NCBI GenBank assembly: GCA_963691655.1
Contig: OY829329.1
Coordinates: 81,338,613-81,402,612 of the forward strand
Direction: 5' to 3'
DNA from: Toxonevra muliebris
Taxonomy: Eukaryota > Arthropoda > Insecta > Diptera > Pallopteridae
DNA length: 64,000 nt
The notes beneath the pieces are model-generated. The model saw only the letters and a program-made list of their open reading frames with translations, had not been told where the DNA came from and did not search any database. Position numbers and translations under genes: made by a program. Below are positions 34,091 to 45,183 of the stretch, one piece after another; position 1 is the stretch's first letter; each line of letters starts with the position of its first letter.

Positions 34091-35249
34091 AAGTACGTCA
34101 ACAGACCTATTTACTACAATATTAAATTCCCAAGGCCCGAGCCCTGCTCCTCAGCGACAACAGCTAAAAAGTGCTGAATGAAATTTAATTGAACAGACCC
34201 CTTACTTCAATACTAATCCATGCAACCATGACTGCAGCAGGTCGAGTTGTTTTTTAATTTTTTTGACACCAGCAGAAAAGTACGAATTTCTAATTTCAGT
34301 TCGGTTTAGGCCAGAGAATCGTAAATGAGATTGTTGGGTAATTTTTTTTTGTAGAGGGGACGACATTTTTGTATTTTAATTTCTGTGTGCGTTTATTTTG
34401 TTATTAAGAAATAAAAAAATAAACGAAAGAGAAACCAGCAAAAACAAATAAATTAGCAATAATTGAAATTGTGTGGTGGTGTGTGTGTGCTGCTGCGGCT
34501 GCTGCTGAACGAAGCGCAAAGGAATTAAATTCAATTGAGCACATATTGTAGAAACAAATAGTGATTTTTTTGTTGCGTAAAAAAGTGAAAAAGCCCAAAG
34601 TGTGGAAATTATTAACAAAAATAAACTATTAAACACATGAATATACGGAAATACTAGCGCTTTCCAAAAGAAAAAAGTGATGTACATAGCAACTATAACA
34701 CAAAGCAGTTGCATAGTTGCATAAATTATTAGCAAAGAGTGAAAAGTCAAAAAGGTTAAATTAAAAAAAAATTGTGTGGCGTTTTTTGTTTTCGAAAATC
34801 TTTCGTATAACGTCATTTTTTGAAAATATTTGCTCCTGTTTCGTATATATTTTCAATACTAGAAAAGAAAATCATTGATTTTTATAACTAAAGTGCGTCG
34901 CTTCGCGTGCATCATAAATAATAAATTTTGATAGTTAACCTAAATTTGCAGTTATCTTCTTCCATCTCTATCGCTCAATTCAAAAAAAAAAAAAAAAAAC
35001 AGCCACAAAATTCAATTCGTTTTTATTTATAATAACCCAAAAATCACAAACAACACGGAGCCAAATCGAACTTCTTACTCCGCTCCCCTTGACACTCCAC
35101 CCCCATCAGACACGGAACAATTTGCAGCAACGGATAGTAGTGACGCGGACGCAGCAACAACAATTACATCAAAAGAAAATATCTTCGATCGTCAGCGACA
35201 ATATCAAGTGCACTCCAGCTCCCCTTCGTTCTCTTCCATCACTTCAAAT
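34091..35249 (+). promoter_or_regulatory. Presumed drongo promoter and 5' UTR
   Basis: Upstream of the drongo ATG. It contains a TCAGTT initiator-like word at about 34296, poly(A) runs and CAACAACAAT-rich text just before the coding exon, common in fly 5' leaders. No convincing TATA or splice boundaries could be fixed. The codon at 35208 (GTG) is in frame but the first in-frame ATG is 35250. Confidence 0.45.
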
Positions 35250-35416
35250 ATGGCAGTAGTCCGCAAAAAACAAGATGACAAGTATCTAAAGGTTTTGCGA
35301 GAGTTAGTAAATACCGGTGGCGGTAATCGTCAGTGTTTCGATTGTGGCCAAAAGGGTCCCACCTATGTGAACATGACCATAGGTTCATTTGTGTGCACGC
35401 GTTGCTCGGGAGTAGT
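35250..35416 (+). CDS. drongo: Drongo (AGFG-type ArfGAP), first coding exon only
   Basis: Begins MAVVRKKQDDKYLKVLRELV and encodes the N-terminal half of an ArfGAP zinc finger: CFDC, 16 residues, CTRC (C-x2-C-x16-C-x2-C), with the GPTYVNMTIGSFVC signature of the AGFG/Hrb/Drongo family. The exon ends at a GTAAGT donor (35417) in phase 2, matching the position where related proteins continue with RGL-x-PPHRVKS. That continuation, the catalytic arginine region and the Asn/Phe-Gly rich C-terminus are not found in the rest of the window, so the following intron would exceed 28.5 kb. AGFG proteins bind Eps15-type EH domains and act in endosomal trafficking; in Drosophila, drongo has been linked to border cell migration. 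Confidence 0.93.
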
Positions 35417-37560
35417 GTAAGTACAAATCACAAATGGATATGGTGTCTATTCTGATCATGATAACCCAGTTTTTGTTATCATTCTTTGATTTTATGTTAT
35501 TTTTATTCAATAATATTTCGCTCGTGTGACTCATCCTATTAAAAAGTCAATTACTCCTCAATTATCAGTTTTTAATAAAAAAAGAAAAAATGTTGTTGAA
35601 CTCGATTTTTGTAAATTGATGGCTATTGAAAAATCTTGAACACTGCAATTAAAATAGATTGAAAAAAAATCAACCTCAACAGCAATCTTATATTGTATAT
35701 TTAAGTGTTATTATCAATTGAACCGAAAATTATATTATGTATTACTTAAAACAATGGAAAACAGGAGGTTGTACGTTAACCTCAATGACCAAAGTAGCTT
35801 TCTTTACTTCCTTGTTTGTAGTTTTTGATTTATTGCCATACTTAAAATTCTGCGAAGTAACTTAGGGGTATATTAACACCATGCTTCACTCCAACCCAAT
35901 CCCAGTAGTTTTAGCTTTAGTACTGTATAAACAATTGCTCTTAATTGCGTTTAATTTATATGTGACTACTGTGACTGATTTTAATGTGTAACACGAATGG
36001 TGACTGCCTGAGGGTTAGTATGGTAGGTGGACTCATGAAAATAGCAACAGCAAAAACATTAATTTCAACAATTTCTTATACCTATATTATTTTTTATTAT
36101 TTTATTTGTTGAATTTTTTCTTTTTTTTCGTTCAGAGTCAGTTTCGTTCAAGTTTGACGATGAAAAAAGTTAAATATAGGCAAAGCCAAAACAAACGAAA
36201 GCGCAATTTCTGTTGTCAAAATAAAAAGTTTGCATTTTTCACAGAGTGAAATTTTTACTTGTGTATTAGTAAGCGACAATTATTGTTATAATTACTGTTT
36301 AGTAAAATAAAGTTTAAAACAAAGTTTTGATTGTTTAGATTAAGAAAGAATTTTGTTGTTCAGTTATTAAAAAGAAATGCTGCTCGTTTAGTAAGAATAT
36401 GTATCAGTGAACTGCGAAATTAATAGTTGTTGTGATTAAAAGTTTAATAAAAAAAGTGTTAAAAAAATGGAGCATACTCATTATACACTACAGCTAAATC
36501 AACAAAATTCCTTTTAAATCCCATTCACTCCACCACATCACTCTTCCTACTTTTCAAGATAATCAATGAATTATTATGCTCTCCATATGTGTGTGGTAAA
36601 AAGGAAAATAGCCTAACTATTTATATTTTAAATTATAAATATTAAACTAATGTGAATTTTTAAATAATTTTTGGAATTATATATTATTTCAAGCATGTTC
36701 AAATTAATTGAGGAAATAGTCTTCTGAAACAGTGCTATAGATCCTATGATATTTCTAAATAAACAAACAATTTATACAATATTTAGTGATGACCTCTAGT
36801 TCTCGTGCACTGTCTTTGTGTTTCACTTCTTTTTCTCTGTGGAATTGACTCAGATTGTGTACTTCAAGTTTAAACCGTGGTAAAGTACGAAAGCAAATAA
36901 ACAAACGTAACGTATTGTCTCTTTCGTATCTCTTCGCGTTATTGCTCCAATTTCCAGAATGCATTCATGCAGATACATATGTAAGTATACACTCGTATAC
37001 ATATATTCAAGTCATTATTTTCTATTAAAATTTTTATTTATAATGCGTTTTTTATTTCTGTTAATGCGTCTTGTTTCCGGAATTGCTATAAAAGGAATTG
37101 TTACTGTTAGTAAAGATTGACATTTCCGTAGCATTTACTTGATTATTTTTTATTAGACTCCATGCAGCATTGCTATACTCCCGTATTTAGCATAAACCGC
37201 TCTTCTTTTATGACACAACCACCCAACGGGGCCTAAAGTCTAGGCCCTAGGCCGATTTTTTCGCATTCATTCATGTTGCCGTACTTATCATTAATTACTC
37301 TTTTATTTTATGTTGTTCTGTAAGCTACAATAAAAAAACATACTCGTACATTAACCACTACCACTATAGTGTACTATTGTGTTTTTAGGGTAAAGTTTTG
37401 AGCTTTTCCCAAGCGTTTCGGAACGCTCAGATGTCAATTTTAAAATATGTTTTTCTCGAAAAACGATTTTTTAGAACTGCACCCAACAGGCGCTTACGTA
37501 GATAACCTGAAATATTGTTTTGTTTTGTCAAAATTTCGGTTTTACTACATGTGTCTTACA
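35417..37560. other. Drongo intron 1, first part, no gene seen
   Basis: AT-rich sequence without recognisable ORFs. A small palindromic cluster (GGCCTAAAGTCTAGGCC) is at about 37230-37250. Assigned to the intron because no drongo acceptor-exon pair is visible downstream. Confidence 0.5.
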
Positions 37561-37899
37561 GGGTAATGGGGATAATAGGTTGGGTGATAGCCACCCAACT
37601 CACACACAACCCCCACTATCTGCAGATAGTTTGGTCTTCGAAATTGGACCATTATTCACTTAAAATCTACCCATAAATCCTATTTTATGCCCCCTACCAC
37701 TTTATTTTTCAATTATTTAAAAAATTTTGTAGGTTTTGTTTTTTGCAATTGCATCACAAGTTTTTAGAATTTGGCTTCTTTTTTTGTATTCCATGTTTTT
37801 TATTCCAAACTGGGCCAAGGATCAAAATTCACTTCACATTCATATTTACTGCCTCTTTGATCCTGTTTTATTTCATAAAAATATCTATAACTTTATAAC

Positions 37900-38017
37900 A
37901 AATTGTCACACTGCCGTTAGGAATCGGGGTTAAACTGAAGGTCCAACTATGTGGTATCACAAAGGACCATTCAGGCCTAAGTGTGTCTCTCGACAGCCAC
38001 TCTAACCTAACCTATTG
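37900..38017 (+). mobile_element. 3' end of a non-LTR retroelement with a CCTAA-type tail
   Basis: GGTATCACAAAGGACCATTC followed by AGGCCTAAGTGTGTCTCTCG and CAGCCACTC, then TAACCTAACCTA. The same 3' UTR appears inverted at 41613-41690 next to RNase H remains, which identifies it as an element end. 5' limit unknown. Confidence 0.65.
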
Positions 38018-38166
38018 TACTGTTTGAGAGGTTAATATTGATTATACCGCGACCTGTAAGATATATTGTACATCTGTCTTCTCTATTTAGTATTATCTAC
38101 CTCATTCAGTCCAGTCTCCCTCAGGAATATGATTACAGCGCCCGGATCAATGGATGACAGCTCAGT

Positions 38167-38493
38167 TCAGGGCACTTGGCACATTCCCAGACATTTCATT
38201 CTTTTGTGGATCAGTGCTTCACAATGATCTAAAATATGTTCTGATAATTCCTTTTCCTTATTACAGAATCTACATATTGAGCTTCCCTCAATACCTATTT
38301 TACAGAGGTATTCTCTGAGCCCGCAGTGTCCAATCAGAATAGCAGCTAATATGAGCAAACTATTGGCGTTAAAACCAATGCTGAATGCGTATCTACTCTT
38401 ATTATAGTTACCTAGAAGCGTTTTGGATTGTTTAAGTTTTGGAAGAGTTCTTGCCTCTTGTTCATCTCTTCCTGTCTGACTATTTCCCTGCAT
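38167..38493 (-). pseudogene. C-terminal fragment of non-LTR retrotransposon ORF2
   Basis: Minus-strand ORF with [16 protein letters not shown], shared with the element at 12328-13740, followed by HCGLREYLCKIGIEG and CRFCNKEKELSEHILDHC, a Cys/His cluster typical of the ORF2 tail after RNase H. It extends the 12328-13740 copy at its 3' side, so the two pieces together show the C-terminus of one family. Confidence 0.8.
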
Positions 38494-38586
38494 ACGTTGT
38501 TTTTACTATTCCACAAAAATTCCCATGAATGCGGTCTTTCTTTTGACTCAAAAACAATTTTTCAAATTTTGATTTTTCAATTCTTT

Positions 38587-39170
38587 TGTACAAAATTTTC
38601 TAAATGCAATAGGTGGTAAGTTACATCGACCCGAAATAGGGGCTGTGTGACCAAAATCGATGTTACAAGTGGCGGGAGTGGTGGGTTTTGGGTTTGAACC
38701 CCCTAAACTAATCTATAAATATCGGATGGGATATTCTGAAACATGATAATTATTAACTTAATCAAATCCAAAAAAGTGATTTTAGTGCTTCCAAATCAAA
38801 TAGCTCGTTCACAATTACCATCCAAAGTTATCCCGAATTATTGGGAACGATCCGCATACAACGCTTTGTTCCTCGTTCGATTTCATAGCATGGCACAGTT
38901 TGGCTAAGCTAATTTTCAATATTTGCCTATAGTTTTGGTCCGAAATCAGATCATTTTTCGTTACTTTGTTCAAAATGCAAATGTTTTGCTACAGAAAAAT
39001 TCCCTCAAAATTTATGACCTCAACGATTTTAGTTTTCAATAACTTAGATTTTTGCTATTGTAATACAATAATATTTTTGCATTGATATTTGGACTAAAAT
39101 GGATAATTAAAAAATTAAATATGTAAAGACTTTTTGAAAAATGAAATTCATAACATAATGCAGAATTATA
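38587..39170. repeat. Repeat shared with 16017-16075, then unassigned sequence
   Basis: The first 60 bases match 16017-16075. The rest is AT-rich with no gene recognised. Confidence 0.5.
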
Positions 39171-39173
39171 TAA

Positions 39174-39985
39174 GGTAATGTTCCTGGATATGAGACGGGT
39201 TTTGTTTTTGATCCATAAATTTTCACTGGTTAAACCAAATCGGGTGTTTTATATACTGTGGGAAACGTAACGAAAATATTCAATTGTTTTCCGGAAAAAG
39301 TATAATGATTCCTTTGGCACGCAAAATTGTATGACCAATTTTCTGAGGATGTGTATTTTTGCCAAAAAAAATTTGTTCCCGGGTATGAGACACCTACAAA
39401 AATCCACTACAAGTTGGGAAATATAAAATAAAACACCTTAACTATTCATAAATATAAGCTTATTTATTTTGTAGGCCTTCAGTGGCTAAGATGAAAAGAA
39501 ATTACAGTTTTTATTCATTATCTCCCTCTTAGTCATCGTCTTCTCCATTCACTTCAAATGAAGAGCTCGCTTGCATTTGATGGGCGATTTTCTTTTTTGG
39601 GTTTAACATGGCTAAAAATACAAAAACAATGGATCAAAACAGTAGTTAAGTGGCGTCTCATACCCGGAAAATATTGCCATTTTGAGAATAATAAAAACAA
39701 ATTGTTTTCAACCATAAATTGGCATAATTCAAAATTTAATGCATTATATTCACCTTTTTCAATTAATTTACTCGAAAATATATCACTTTGGAAAAAATCA
39801 AAAAAAGTTTTCGTGATCGATTTTTACACACGGTGTTTGCAGTTGATACAATCAATAAGTTTATTCACTACGGTGAATAAACACCGTGACAGTAGTCAGC
39901 TCGGCAATATTGACATTGGATGACGTAAACAATCGACAGTTTCATACCAGGTGCTGTTTCATACCCGGGTACACTCCCCTACTAA
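39174..39985. mobile_element. Candidate MITE with CGGGTATGAGAC subterminal repeats
   Basis: GGATATGAGACGGG near 39187 and CCCGGGTATGAGAC near 39378 point one way. GTCTCATACCCGG at 39655-39667 and TTTCATACCCGGG near 39952 point the other way. The right end reads TAGGGGAGTGTACCCGGG on the reverse strand. Imperfect ends and no clear target duplication; about 0.8 kb, no ORF supported. Confidence 0.5.
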
Positions 39986-41610
39986 TTTTTTAGCTTTTTA
40001 GAAAATAATTCACGTTTATTTAAAAAAAAATAATTCAAGCTTTATTTTAAAAATACGTTGGGGTGTGAAGAATTTTTTGGCATACTATATTTTTGTATCA
40101 GTAAAACATAGTAAAAGTTGGACAAATGCAATTCAAATTTACTTCAATTAAATTTCACTTTTGCTATTCGTGTGCATTGAACTTGTAATAAATTGGCAGA
40201 ACTCAAATATTTTTTTCCGATTATAAAAAAATTTCACGAATGCGTTATTAGTATAAACTTGGATTGTGGCAGAGACCGATTTGCGGTTGTAGTGCCAACT
40301 AAGTAACTATTTAAGTCTGTGATAAAAGTTATTGGAAGCAAGTAGAGATCGCTTGAAAATTGATATTCAGCATTTTTTTTTTATTAAAAGTATTAAATTC
40401 CAAAATGTCGCAATCATTCATTATAAAGGGCGATTATTTCCATTTTGAATCGTTTTTAGTTTGTTCAAATCCGATTTCTCTTTAAGATACATAATTTTTA
40501 CTATTAACTAGTAGTTACTTGGCTTCGTTATATCACGGGAGAAATATGTCATTTAACCCAAATTGTAGCTTAGAATATAATAGATACATTAAATTTATAT
40601 ATATAGAATATCGATCTTATGACTTGCTACAAAAAAGTTAGCGACGGCATATATCTAAAATCAATACTTTAGCAGTAAAACCCTTTTTCAGTTCACTTTT
40701 TTCTCACTGAATATAGACTTGGTCCGAGTCCCTAGTCACAAGTGAGCGTGGCACCTCCCATACAAACCATAGCTTTATTGGGTATATATCCGGAACCATT
40801 TACAGTACAGTTCTGCAACCAGACAACGATACAAGAAATGTGTGCGGGATTGGAAAAAGGCGTAACACCTCCCATATAACTTAAATATAAATAAGATTTG
40901 TTATGACAATATTAAGTTATTGTAGAGTTTGAGATCTTAATTTCAAGAAGGCGTTTCGTCTGTCATACAATCGTAACGTTCTTTTGATTATATCTCCTGA
41001 ACTAAGAAGGTTGACAATGCCATGTTACAGAAAAAATGTGTGTGAGATTGGAAAAGGCGGTGGCCCCTCTAATTAAATTACAAAATTAAAATTTGCCCCA
41101 TTAACATTAGTAACGATTTTTCAGAGACTATGAAAAATAATTCGTAGTCATGACTTTAGTTCATGCCTTTAATCAGACAGTCGTTTCGGAATCCTCCACG
41201 ATTCAACATCCTATATAAGCTACTAATATTGAAAATCGTAAACTTTTTGTCTTTGTCCGGATTTCATTCACCATACGCTGGAACTTCATATTTATTAGTT
41301 TAAAAATGCACTTGATTAGGCATTGACAAAAGATTAGATTCTGTAAAACTCAAAATACATGTGTGTTATCCTTTTAAAAGGTAACAAATTTTAAGTTTTT
41401 TGTGTCTATTAGAGCTAGCTTTTTTAGTTTCATTACGCTTTTTTTTTTGAATTGAAAAAGATTGAAATAGGATATTTTGCGCTTGGAATTGGCCTCTCGT
41501 TATAAGTAAAAAACAAAATTTAAGGAAAAGTTTACAATAATGTAATAATTAACTAATCTCATTTGTTTTTAAAATAATGATGTTTCTTTTTCAGTTTAAT
41601 TCTCATTTAT
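39986..41610. other. Intronic sequence with a duplicated motif, no gene seen
   Basis: GAGATTGGAAAAGGCG-like text recurs near 40848 and 41047 with ACCTCCCAT-type neighbours, an imperfect internal duplication. TCAGACAGTCGTTTCGGAA near 41175 resembles inverted CGAAACGATTGTCTGATC at 46797. Otherwise unassigned. Confidence 0.45.
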
Positions 41611-41612
41611 CT

Positions 41613-42113
41613 AGGTTAGGTTAGGTTAGGTTGGAGTTACTGTCTAGAGACACACTTAGGCCTAAACGGCCCATTGTGATACCATAATACTCTTATTTAT
41701 CTAAAAGCGATGTACAATTTTACTCGTATCACAAAAACAATATTAACAATGGTTTATATCTTTCTTAAAAAAAAAAAACGTTTTTGTTCGCAATTTCCAG
41801 ATTAGAGCTTCATTAGTTTCTTCCTCTAAACTAGACAATTAAATATTTTTCCATATATTTTCTTGAAGTATTAGTAAAATCGTGAATTAATATCTAGATT
41901 CTTGCAGTGTAAAGCCTTCCGCGACATCGCGTCTACCTTTTCGATGTTCCGATGTCCAGGGACCCATATTAGGGCAACGTGGTGCTGTCGGGCTACGTCC
42001 GTAAGGTTGTCGTACTGTGTTACTGGAGTAGATGTGGCGGCCGCATCAGTCACAGTCATGATTTCAGCCTGGCTATCCCGATAACGAAATTTCATGTAGG
42101 CGTTACACCACAA
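41613..42113 (-). pseudogene. Non-LTR retroelement 3' remnant: RNase H fragment, 3' UTR and TTAGG-type tail
   Basis: Read on the minus strand: degenerate RNase H (RDSQAE, then HHVALIWVPGHRNIEKVD) at 42113-41871, then a 3' UTR containing the complement of GACACACTTAGGCCTAAACG, and finally AACCTAACCTAACCTA at 41640-41613 (TTAGGTTAGGTTAGG on this strand). Order and orientation are consistent with one 5'-truncated copy. Confidence 0.75.
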
Positions 42114-42913
42114 CGAATTCTCAAATAATTTAATTTAAATAAACAAATTTTCAAAGAAAAGCTAATATTTTAAAATTCAATTTAAATCTTCACATTAATT
42201 TTATTCATCGCTACACTATTTCTTACTACACCCATCGGAATACATACTATAGGTATATACCAACATAAACATTTTTCTGCTATGAAAAACTTGTTCTCTT
42301 ATTCGCTTGATTTTTTATTTATATTATCTTTTTTTTTTTTAAATCATCTTTTATTTATTTCTGCGAAATTCCTTATTTTGTCGAAAGACTAAATCAAAAT
42401 ATAGCATGAGTCATGAGCTCGTCCGTTCATAGGCCGCTCTGGCTTAATGACTTGAGTTGCTCTGATTTTGTTTTTGTTATTCTTGTTCTTATCCGTGCCG
42501 GCAGTACGATGAAGTAACTTTGAGTTTATAGTGCGATGCAATTTATTCGAAGCATAAAGTAAACGCTGAAAATGCCGCATATTTGCTGCTCACTGAGGAA
42601 TTTTGTTACAGACCAAACGCAACGAACTTGTAGTTGTTTTTGTAGGTAGACTAACACATACTCAGCAATAATAACAGTTTATATTTGGCATGCCGTGCGG
42701 TGGAATTCATCCCGTCGAGGAGGCAACATGACACCACTAAAAAAAATTTCGAGGCTAACTTTTGGACTTTAAAAGTGAAAGTTTGTTCTAAAAACTATTT
42801 AATGAATCATTTTGATTTACGAGTATTAAATAGAAGCATTTCAGAAAAGTAGTTGGCTATGTTGACTATGTAAAGTTATTATGTTACACTAGTTTAATTT
42901 TCTGATCCATGAC

Positions 42914-43154
42914 TACTATTACTATTGGCACAACAGCTCATGGAGGGCCTAGACCAAGTTTTCGCACCTATTCATTTTGTGTGAGTTATATTTATATACG
43001 ACTGAAAGGGGGGACCTACAGTTTATTTGCCATTGCCAGTCAAGAGATGGTGCAGTGTAGAAAAATTTTTATTTTTGAGAGTGCTGGGATTTGAACCTAG
43101 GCACCTCTGCGTAGCAGTCCAACACACTAACTACAAGGCTACGGCGGCCACTGA
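42914..43154 (-). mobile_element. tRNA-derived SINE, 241 bp
   Basis: On the minus strand the head reads GTAGCCTTGTAGTTAGTGTG with an A-box-like segment and, about 45 nt on, GGTTCAAATCC, a near-perfect B box. The body is unrelated to tRNA and the 3' end is a simple AATAGTAATAGTAGTC tail. Nine-base flanks ATCCATGAC are identical at 42905-42913 and 43155-43163, consistent with target-primed retroposition. It lacks a convincing cloverleaf, so it is not a functional tRNA. Confidence 0.82.
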
Positions 43155-43251
43155 ATCCATGACAGTTTCTTATGTAAAATAAATCACCTTCCTGCACCAT
43201 TGGTAAGAGGGGCAACGTCTATTAAATTAGGCATTTAAAAAAAAAAACTAC

Positions 43252-43706
43252 CTTGAGGAAGCAAAAACATCCGGGGTAGCGGTGCATACCTGTGGTATTA
43301 CCAGGCTAACATGGACCACTATGGACAATAGACGGACTAGACAGCTACTCAACCTTAGCAGAAACTTCATCAGCACTACGATTTCGGTGCTCACGGGAAA
43401 CTGCATAATGGGGAGACATGCTGTAAGACTAGGACTACCATTCAATGACTTCTGTCGGGGCTGTGGCTCTGAGGAGGAGGAAAATACAGTCCTCCATTTG
43501 ATGTGCGAATGCCCATTCCTGGCCAAGATGAGACTAAAACTCCTGGGCTCACCTTTCTTCACTAGTCTGTCCGAGCTATCATCCATAAATATTAAGGACA
43601 TAGCCAAATTCATTATGGAATGCGCCGTACTGTGATATGAGCCTAAATGTGCTTAAGTGTGCTTTCAAGCAGAAGGCTGCCACTCCAACCTAACCTAACC
43701 TTCTGT
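43252..43706 (+). pseudogene. Non-LTR retrotransposon ORF2 C-terminus with CCTAA-type tail
   Basis: The ORF from 43252 ends at the TGA at 43633-43635 after MECAVL and contains LTGNCIMGRHAVRLGLPFND and CRGCGSEEEENTVLHLMCEC, a Cys/His tail motif. The 3' UTR runs TGAGCCTAAATGTGCTTAAG to GCTGCCACTCCAACCTAACC. Clearly a different family from the 12328 element, though the 3' tail has the same pentamer. 5'-truncated; the piece is open through the C-terminus. Confidence 0.82.
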
Positions 43707-44094
43707 AAAATAATTATTTGTAAGCAAAATTTTAAAATGCAGAATTTTGTACCTACCTCAAGAATTTTGAAAATTTTTCCCATTAATTAGCATAGATCAA
43801 AATGTATGAGATATTCGTCAGGAAGGGAAAAAACTAAGTTCGGTATATGCAAACTTTGCAAAATGCATAATGTCAAAGTCATCATTAACTTCCGTTTAAT
43901 GTTGGTTTTATTCAACAAATATAATGTATATGGGAAAAGCCACATTTTTGATTACGAAATAGAAATTTTCAATGTTGGTTAACCTTTTGCGTGAAAAAAC
44001 AAAAAATTTTCTGAACTTTTGAAATCATTGTCGTATTTTTGTAGGTAGTTGAAATTTATGCGAAGTAGTCATTACAAGCAATATTAAAGGGTTG
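43707..44094. other. Unassigned AT-rich intronic sequence
   Basis: No gene, repeat or signal was recognised. Confidence 0.4.
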
Positions 44095-44096
44095 GG

Positions 44097-44766
44097 TACA
44101 AAATCCCGAATTCCAAAAGCCCGAATAACCAATCCCGAAAATCCATAACGCCGAAACGCCACTTCCCAAACGGCTACCATCCTGAAATGCCATTTGCCCG
44201 AAATGCCGAAAAGTCACTTGGTCGAAAAATCCCGGGCGCGCGTATTCATTATTGGGGATTTCCAGGATTTTATTTATGATATGAGTAGATATATGCATAT
44301 ATTGTGGTATGCAATATTTTCTTTAAGACCATAATATACATATCGTATGTATGTCAACGTATATGGTATTTTGAGGAATAACAATAAAAATAGGTAATGT
44401 GCACATACCGTGATCCCCAGCCAAATGGCTAAAATTGCTTGGGTACTTTTGTAGACGCAATTAACCAGAGTTTACTGTATTTGTATTGAAATATTCTGCT
44501 TTAACTAGTGCAGTTATTTAGAAAAAGTAGGTATTTTAAAAGTGGGCTCTAAATGCAAATTATTGAAAAATTTTATAAAATGTGGGTATATGAAAAAGTC
44601 CTTACGAATTCGGGATTGTGGCGTTCGGGAATACGGCTTTCGGGCAAGTGGCATTTCGGGATATTGGGTTTTTAAGAAAGTGGATTTTTGGGATTGTGAC
44701 CTAATACGATAAAAAATTTGTCGGGATTTTGTCCATTCGAGCTTTTGAAATTCGGGAAGCTCCCAA
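44097..44766. mobile_element. Candidate MITE with CCCGAA-rich inverted ends
   Basis: Left ACAAAATCCCGAATTCCAAA and AGCCCGAATAACC correspond to right-end reverse-complement CCCGAATTTCAAAAGCTCGA and ACAAAATCCCGA, with order permuted. Many CCCGAAA, GCCGAAA and TTTCGGG words run in opposite orientation in the two halves, like hAT subterminal arrays. No target duplication could be fixed. Confidence 0.55.
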
Positions 44767-45181
44767 TATTAAAAAATATCTTAAAGAAGACACGTCTATC
44801 TTCCATACAAGGGAAATCTTCAAAAGTTCCAGTATAGCCAAAATTGGTGTAGGAAGTCAATGGTATATAACAAAATAAACTTTTATTGTTTTGTTTGTTT
44901 ATCGATTGAAATATGCTTTCATTATTATCAGCTCATTATGGAAAAAGATAACATTTCTTTAAAGACAACTGGACGCCCTTCTATTTCTATGTCAAAAATG
45001 TACTGAAAAAAAATTAGCTTCTTGTCATTCGAACGCATAAACATATACAGGAGAAACTCTGTTCTTGCACATAATTGATACTTGCGACACATAATTTTTT
45101 TTTCATTATGTACTCAGTACTTGCGACATTAGTAAATTTTTACCTCGATACTTGCGACATTTTTGGTCTCAAAAAAGTAAA
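44767..45181. other. Unassigned sequence with GATACTTGCGACA repeats
   Basis: GATACTTGCGACA occurs at about 45078 and 45149, with GTACTTGCGACATTA between them at about 45117: three near-identical 12-mers about 36 bp apart. No gene is seen. Confidence 0.55.
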
Positions 45182-45183
45182 TA

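Noticed and set aside
34376..34816. 146-codon minus-strand ORF rich in Phe/Leu
   Set aside because: Low-complexity AT-rich translation in the drongo upstream region, no motif, and no supporting splice context.
37381..37400. TTTTTAGGGTAAAG as a second ratchet site
   Set aside because: The AG is followed by GG, not GT, so acceptor and donor are not juxtaposed in the required way.
39558..39923. 121-codon plus-strand ORF
   Set aside because: Inside a candidate MITE, no motif, AT-driven composition.
41613..41640. Interstitial telomere (TTAGG)n array
   Set aside because: Only about four units, and directly joined to a retroelement 3' UTR, so it is better read as the element's tail.
43083..43155. 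A functional tRNA gene on the minus strand
   Set aside because: A and B boxes are recognisable but arms do not pair into a good cloverleaf and the unit continues into an unrelated SINE body.
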